From Hypsibius dujardini (lineage: Eukaryota; Tardigrada; Eutardigrada; Parachela; Hypsibiidae), in assembly GCA_001579985.1 (NCBI GenBank), contig LRSR01004671.1:47398-111397 (forward strand): a DNA stretch of 64,000 nt. Reading direction: 5' to 3'. Shown here in pieces: positions 59,837-64,000 of the stretch; position 1 is the stretch's first letter; every line of letters begins with the position of its first letter. The notes under the pieces were generated by a model. That model did no database searches. It was not told the origin of the DNA and worked only from the letters and a program-made list of their open reading frames with translations. A program made the position numbers and the translations under genes.

Positions 59837-62800
59837 ACGCATGAAGAGTCATACGTACAGTAATGTTTGCATAAATCGTTGTCGACCAGTGATCTGCTTT
59901 CTATTCCCATAGATTCAATGCGAATGAGGATGGCAAAGGGGGAAGAATTCACAATCGAAATCATCACCCTATCTACCGATCCAATTCCTTTCTCGATACG
60001 CACCGAGACTATTTCCAATTTCCAACAAGAAGGCCAACCATCGTTGAAAATACAAGCCAGTCCATGGGCTCCTCAGTATGTGCAGTACAAAATGCGCGAA
60101 GGCGCACACCGAATCCTCATCAAGCTCGACTCAGTCCCTGAAGCTGGCGGAAACCTTTGCAGTTTTCTATCCATCCAATCGGCGCGGTGTCCTGTCGGGG
60201 ACCTCGATACCCGGCTCCGATTGGACGGACGATTCCAGACAGTCACAACCCAAGGCGCAATTGAAGTGTCTCGAGATCAATTCAACGGAACATTTTTCAT
60301 CGCTGTTCTGGTCAAACCACACGACGAAGATTGCCGCGATCGGCAGGAGATGTTTTCCGTTTTGAAGTCGAAAACTAACTGGCTCACTAACACGTCGTCC
60401 CATGAGCGGGTTAAAACAGTCGTCATTTCAGTCATCGACATCGACCTGAAACAGAACCATTATGTCATTGCGATTGTTGCCCCGGTTGCCATTTTCGTTG
60501 GGTTCTTTTTGGTGGCGATAACTTTGCTGCAGTCGAGCGCGAGTGAATGGATCGCTGTGTTATTTATGAAGCTAGACGGAATTACCTTGCCGACGAAAGA
60601 GCGCACATGGGGAATTTCAAGGCTGATGGAAAGGAGTGTCCACGGTGCGTACAAACATGCAAAAACTCTCGGCCATCCATGACGCTTGAAGTAAGAAGAA
60701 AAGTTAACGTCTGAAAAATGAAACTCACGTCCACAGTCCACAAATTGTCCCATCATAATTTAATAGTGTTTTTTTCCCACAGAAATATTCCCTTTAATTG
60801 AAATCACGTATGACATGTGCAAAATTGTAATCTCCAAACAAACTTTGCCGAGCATAAATTTTACTTAGGGAACAACACGTATGTTGAATTTAAGATAATT
60901 TAACGATTATTTCTTCTTATTATTTATTATTATAACTTAATAATTAAAAATAATAATAATTTTGCTGTATAACTCTCGCAGTATGCAAATTCCGTTGACC
61001 CAGTTTACATTTTAAACTTGTATAGTCATGTTTAGGTTGCTTCACGATGTTGATGTAGCACGCGAACGGGGTGGTAAAAAAACTCAAAAACGGTCCAAAT
61101 TTAAGAAAAAGACTAAAGTTCTTGAAAATGTTTTAAGTCCCTGAAAGTTCGTCTTGAAATTCAGACCCCCACAAGTTTCTAACAGAAAAGCGGCCAAATT
61201 TTATGTTTACTCCTAAAAAATCAAAAAACTTTTGCCCCCTCTTCCCGCCCCCTGGCTCTATCCTGATGGGGGTTCTCGTTTCGACTTGTAAGAACCCTAA
61301 ACGAGCCTCTGAGCGGAGTATTAACTAGGCGCTCGCACCCACTGGCTCAGGGGATCAGGGTGCAAGTCCCCTCCCCTTCCCCTTCCCCCGTTTTGGCTAG
61401 GTAGAAAACTCCGACGTTTGGGCAACGGTGAAGTAAATCCTGTGACAAAAACTCGAGGGGGGGGGGGGAGGAAAAAGGCGTTTTGCTTTTCCGTTCAACA
61501 CTCGTGCGGGCAGGGTCCAATATTTAGGGTTCAATTTTGTGTGAAGAAGAAACCTAAAGGATTCTGAAAAATCAATCTACAATTTATCAAGTTAGGGAAC
61601 AACGGTCAACATTAAAAAAAACGAAGGTGGGAGGGGACAAAAGGCGGGGAGGGACTTTTAGCCCAAGCCTGCCGGGAGGAGGTTGTCACTCCGCCGAAAA
61701 TTTAGCTAATAATGAACCTGAAATTTAGATTTAAATGAAAATGAAGTTGCAGTATACTGCATTCAATAATAACAAAATAAATAATAAGTTACCACACTGT
61801 CTAAAATGAGACGGAGCATATAATGGCAACAAAAATTTGATCCCCTGATATAGCAATTTAATCAAACTGCAGGCTTCGTCATTCCTTCGAAATGGGATCC
61901 CATCAGCTACGCCGACTGTCACGACCACCTTCCGCACTCTCACGAGGAAATTGACGCCAAAATAATGACACGGTCTGACTCACTGTCCCACGGTACTCCA
62001 GCCAGGATCTCCATAACGCTCATGGAGGAGCAGAATGTTTCGGAAAACCCCAACCCTGATGAAAACGAGCGTGAAACTGACCAAGTCAACTTTCACAGTC
62101 ATCCTCATCGGAATAGCCAACAGTCGGAGATAGTGGCAACACCAGACGTGGAAAGGGGCACTTTCAAACAATCCGTCCCGTACATCGTCGAGGTCCACTT
62201 ACCGGTTATTGAAAATGGAAATATTTCCGGTACCGAAATGGAGTCACTTAACGCCATAGCCCGACGTCAGAGAAGGGGAAATAAAGTCCGGAAAGAAAGG
62301 AGCAAACGTCGAGGTCGAGGTCGTCGAGTCCGTATGGCCGACATCAACCATAAAAACTCGACTGAAATTCATCAAACCTCAAGGGATTACAGTTTTTCCC
62401 TGCTAACTGTGTCGCTGTTTTACAGTCTGCCTGTCTGGCAGCTCGTGATGAACCATCAGGGCCTACTTCTCGTGACAGGTAACAAAAAAACTAATCAATC
62501 CTTGAGCGAACTGTACCTTGAGTTGTGCATAACGCATAAAATATATTTTCTATGTTTAATTTGGAACTTTAAGTGTAAATTGAATTGTATTATTATTTAT
62601 ATATTAATAATGTTAAATAGTTATTTGAGAATTTATTCGAATTGCATTCAGAATGATTATTTAGTTTACATTGACTAATTTGACCTTTTCGTTAGACAAT
62701 TATTCGATTATTGTATTTAATATTGGTTGTAATTGTGTTTTAATTCCTATTTCCATACCAATCATCTGGGCATTTCATTTTAAGGTTTATACATTTCAAG

Positions 62801-64000
62801 CAATTTCATTTTAAAATTTAAGAAGTAATTCTGCGACCTCTTTACAGGCAATGAAGACATTTGTTATTACAATTTTTCCTGCGCGAACCGTCTGGGGATT
62901 CTCAGCGACTTCAATCATGTTTTAAGTAACATTGGTTACGTGGTCCTCGGCATTCTCTTTCTACTAATGGTTCGTCGTCGAGCGGCCTTCACAGCCAAAT
63001 TACGGGAGAAGGTACCGCACATTGACTATTACGGCATTCCTTCGCAACTTGGTGTTTTCTACGGGATGGGACTGGCGTTGGTTATGGAAGGAGTCATGTC
63101 TGCCTGCTACCACGTTTGTCCGAGTTACAACAACTTCCAGTTTGACACGTCTTTTATGTATCTCATAACTGGATTGACCTTGCTGAAACTGTATCACTCG
63201 AGGCATCCGGATATTCTTCCAAGGTCGTACGTCGCTTATCTGGTTTTCGCTGCGTTCATCCTAGTGGCCTTGGTCGGAGTTATCACTCAGAGCTTCGCCT
63301 ACTGGATTGTCTTTTCCGTTTTTCACGGGATGATATCGATCATGGTTGGCCTTCAAATATTCCTCGTGGGTTACTTAGAACTGTCTATGGGTTAGTAAAC
63401 AAAACATTATTCATGATCGTATTTTAAATTCCAGGAATAATTGCATGCTTACTTAAAGAATTTAGGTTTCCATTTAAATTAATCCGTATGTAATATACCG
63501 TTACATGTTTTAAACTTAGGCATCTTATTTACCCAGTATAGTGTCTTAATTAGCCGAATTGTTCTGCTTTCAGAGAACGTCATAAAGCAAATGAGGAAGT
63601 TACAATGGTCGGACTTCCGGTGCTCAACTCTCCAATGGAACAGATTAGTGCCGGCTGTGTTGTTAATCAGCATCAATCTGGGTTTCGCCATTGTCGGTCC
63701 CGTTTTGCAGCCCTTCGATTTCGCAACGCATCTCCTGTTTATCCTACAAGCTAATCTGATGGTGTACGCGGGCTATTATTTTGTCATGAAAATTGTCAGC
63801 GCTGGCGAACGGATCAGCCGAATGGCGTGTCTGTATTTCGTCTTCGCCTTGCCGGCGTGGATTGTTGGAATGCACTACTTCACACAAGGGTAAGAAAAAC
63901 AAACGTCTGTCCGTTTACCATATTATTTCTTCGTTAAGTGCCTAAATTTAATGTTTCTTTAAAGGCTTTCAAATTGGGCAAAAAGCGCGGCCCAGTCGCG
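59360..64000 (+). CDS. SID-1/SIDT family dsRNA channel (partial, 3' end outside)
   Basis: Exons 59360-59708, 59913-60644, 61873-62478, 62848-63390, 63574-63889 and from 63965 join in phases 1,1,1,1,2 to about 860 residues so far. A signal peptide (YKVIPILLFFTVVSS) precedes the beta-rich ectodomain. Ectodomain marks are SPWAPQYVQYKMREGAHRI, CSFLSIQSARCPVGDL and FQTVTTQGAIEVSRDQFNGT. TM1 is YVIAIVAPVAIFVGFF. A long cytosolic loop has an Arg-rich patch. The SID-1 core then follows: YSFSLLTVSLFYSLPVWQLV, GNEDICYYNFSC, SDFNHVLSNIGYVVLGILFL, FQFDTSFMYLITGL, LYHSRHPD and, at the edge, NWAKSAAQSR. SID-1 proteins import or transport dsRNA (systemic RNAi); SIDT relatives act in lysosomes. An upstream in-frame start (59246) is possible. 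The part in view shows no lesion. Confidence 0.93.
59757..59842. repeat. Hexanucleotide microsatellite (ACAGGC)n in SID-1 intron 1
   Basis: About 13 copies of ACAGGC/ACAGAC occupying nearly half of the 204-bp first intron. It gives a (RH)n frame that is an artefact. Confidence 0.9.
60650..61870. other. Intron 2 of the SID-1 gene, repeat-rich
   Basis: 1.2 kb, the longest intron of the gene. It has TAATAATA tracts near 60915-60960, a diverged dispersed repeat at 61070-61330 (shared with 58740-59110), poly-G runs near 61455, and CCCCTTCCCC tracts. Confidence 0.5.

Noticed and set aside
59676-59912. (RH)n and (CLCL)n frames
   Set aside because: Product of the (ACAGGC)n microsatellite inside SID-1 intron 1.
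61335-61365. tRNA-like stretch (GGGTGCAAGTCC)
   Set aside because: Only a T-arm-like word is present; no acceptor stem or anticodon arm can be folded around it.
1-64000. CRISPR arrays, prokaryotic operons or horizontally acquired bacterial genes
   Set aside because: Regular repeats are 9-bp minisatellites without spacers, genes are spliced, and no intron-less bacterial-type gene was seen.

Overview
This is eukaryotic DNA from a small-intron invertebrate animal. Coding exons of about 25-700 bp are separated by introns that are often only 50-100 bp, with GTRAGT-type donors and pyrimidine-rich AG acceptors. The gene content (SID-1 family channel, rhodopsin-like receptors, natriuretic-peptide-type receptors, a secreted trypsin-like protease, a Bcl-2-like protein) is metazoan. 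An ecdysozoan such as a tardigrade would fit, but that is inference and nothing here proves it. Most genes below were assembled by hand from exons whose splice phases agree, because single open frames show only fragments.

Layout. 0-6 kb: the 5' end of a secreted-protein gene leaves the window at base 1. It is followed by 9-bp minisatellite arrays carrying two miniature transposons, then a small BEN-domain-like gene (4306-6144) whose second intron holds a complete but frameshifted mariner/Tc1 element (4701-5983). 8.8-14.2 kb: an unidentified five-exon gene on the minus strand and a Bcl-2-like gene on the plus strand. 17-21.3 kb: an unidentified five-exon gene with a mitochondrial-targeting-like N-terminus. 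21.7-26 kb: fold-back DNA, a 9-bp minisatellite and a receptor (GPCR) pseudogene.

27.5-45.8 kb is a minus-strand array of three receptors with an extracellular ANF/natriuretic-peptide-receptor ligand-binding domain. They have one membrane span and a short tail, and no kinase-homology or cyclase domain is seen. Copies I and III are intact; copy II is a pseudogene with a Tc1-like element in an intron. Interspersed are a GPCR fragment, a 304-bp hairpin, a broken secreted-protein gene and an intact secreted trypsin-like protease (39.2-40.5 kb).

47-59 kb: two copies of a roughly 1.1-kb inverted-repeat element, one intact rhodopsin-like GPCR, a second GPCR whose TM7 is frameshifted, and a serine protease pseudogene. 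59.4 kb to the right edge: a SID-1/SIDT gene (systemic RNAi dsRNA channel family) running off the window.

The intact products are mostly secreted or membrane proteins (receptors, protease, dsRNA channel). The three-receptor array, the GPCR remains and the protease pair indicate local duplication followed by decay, in DNA repeatedly invaded by DNA transposons and MITEs.
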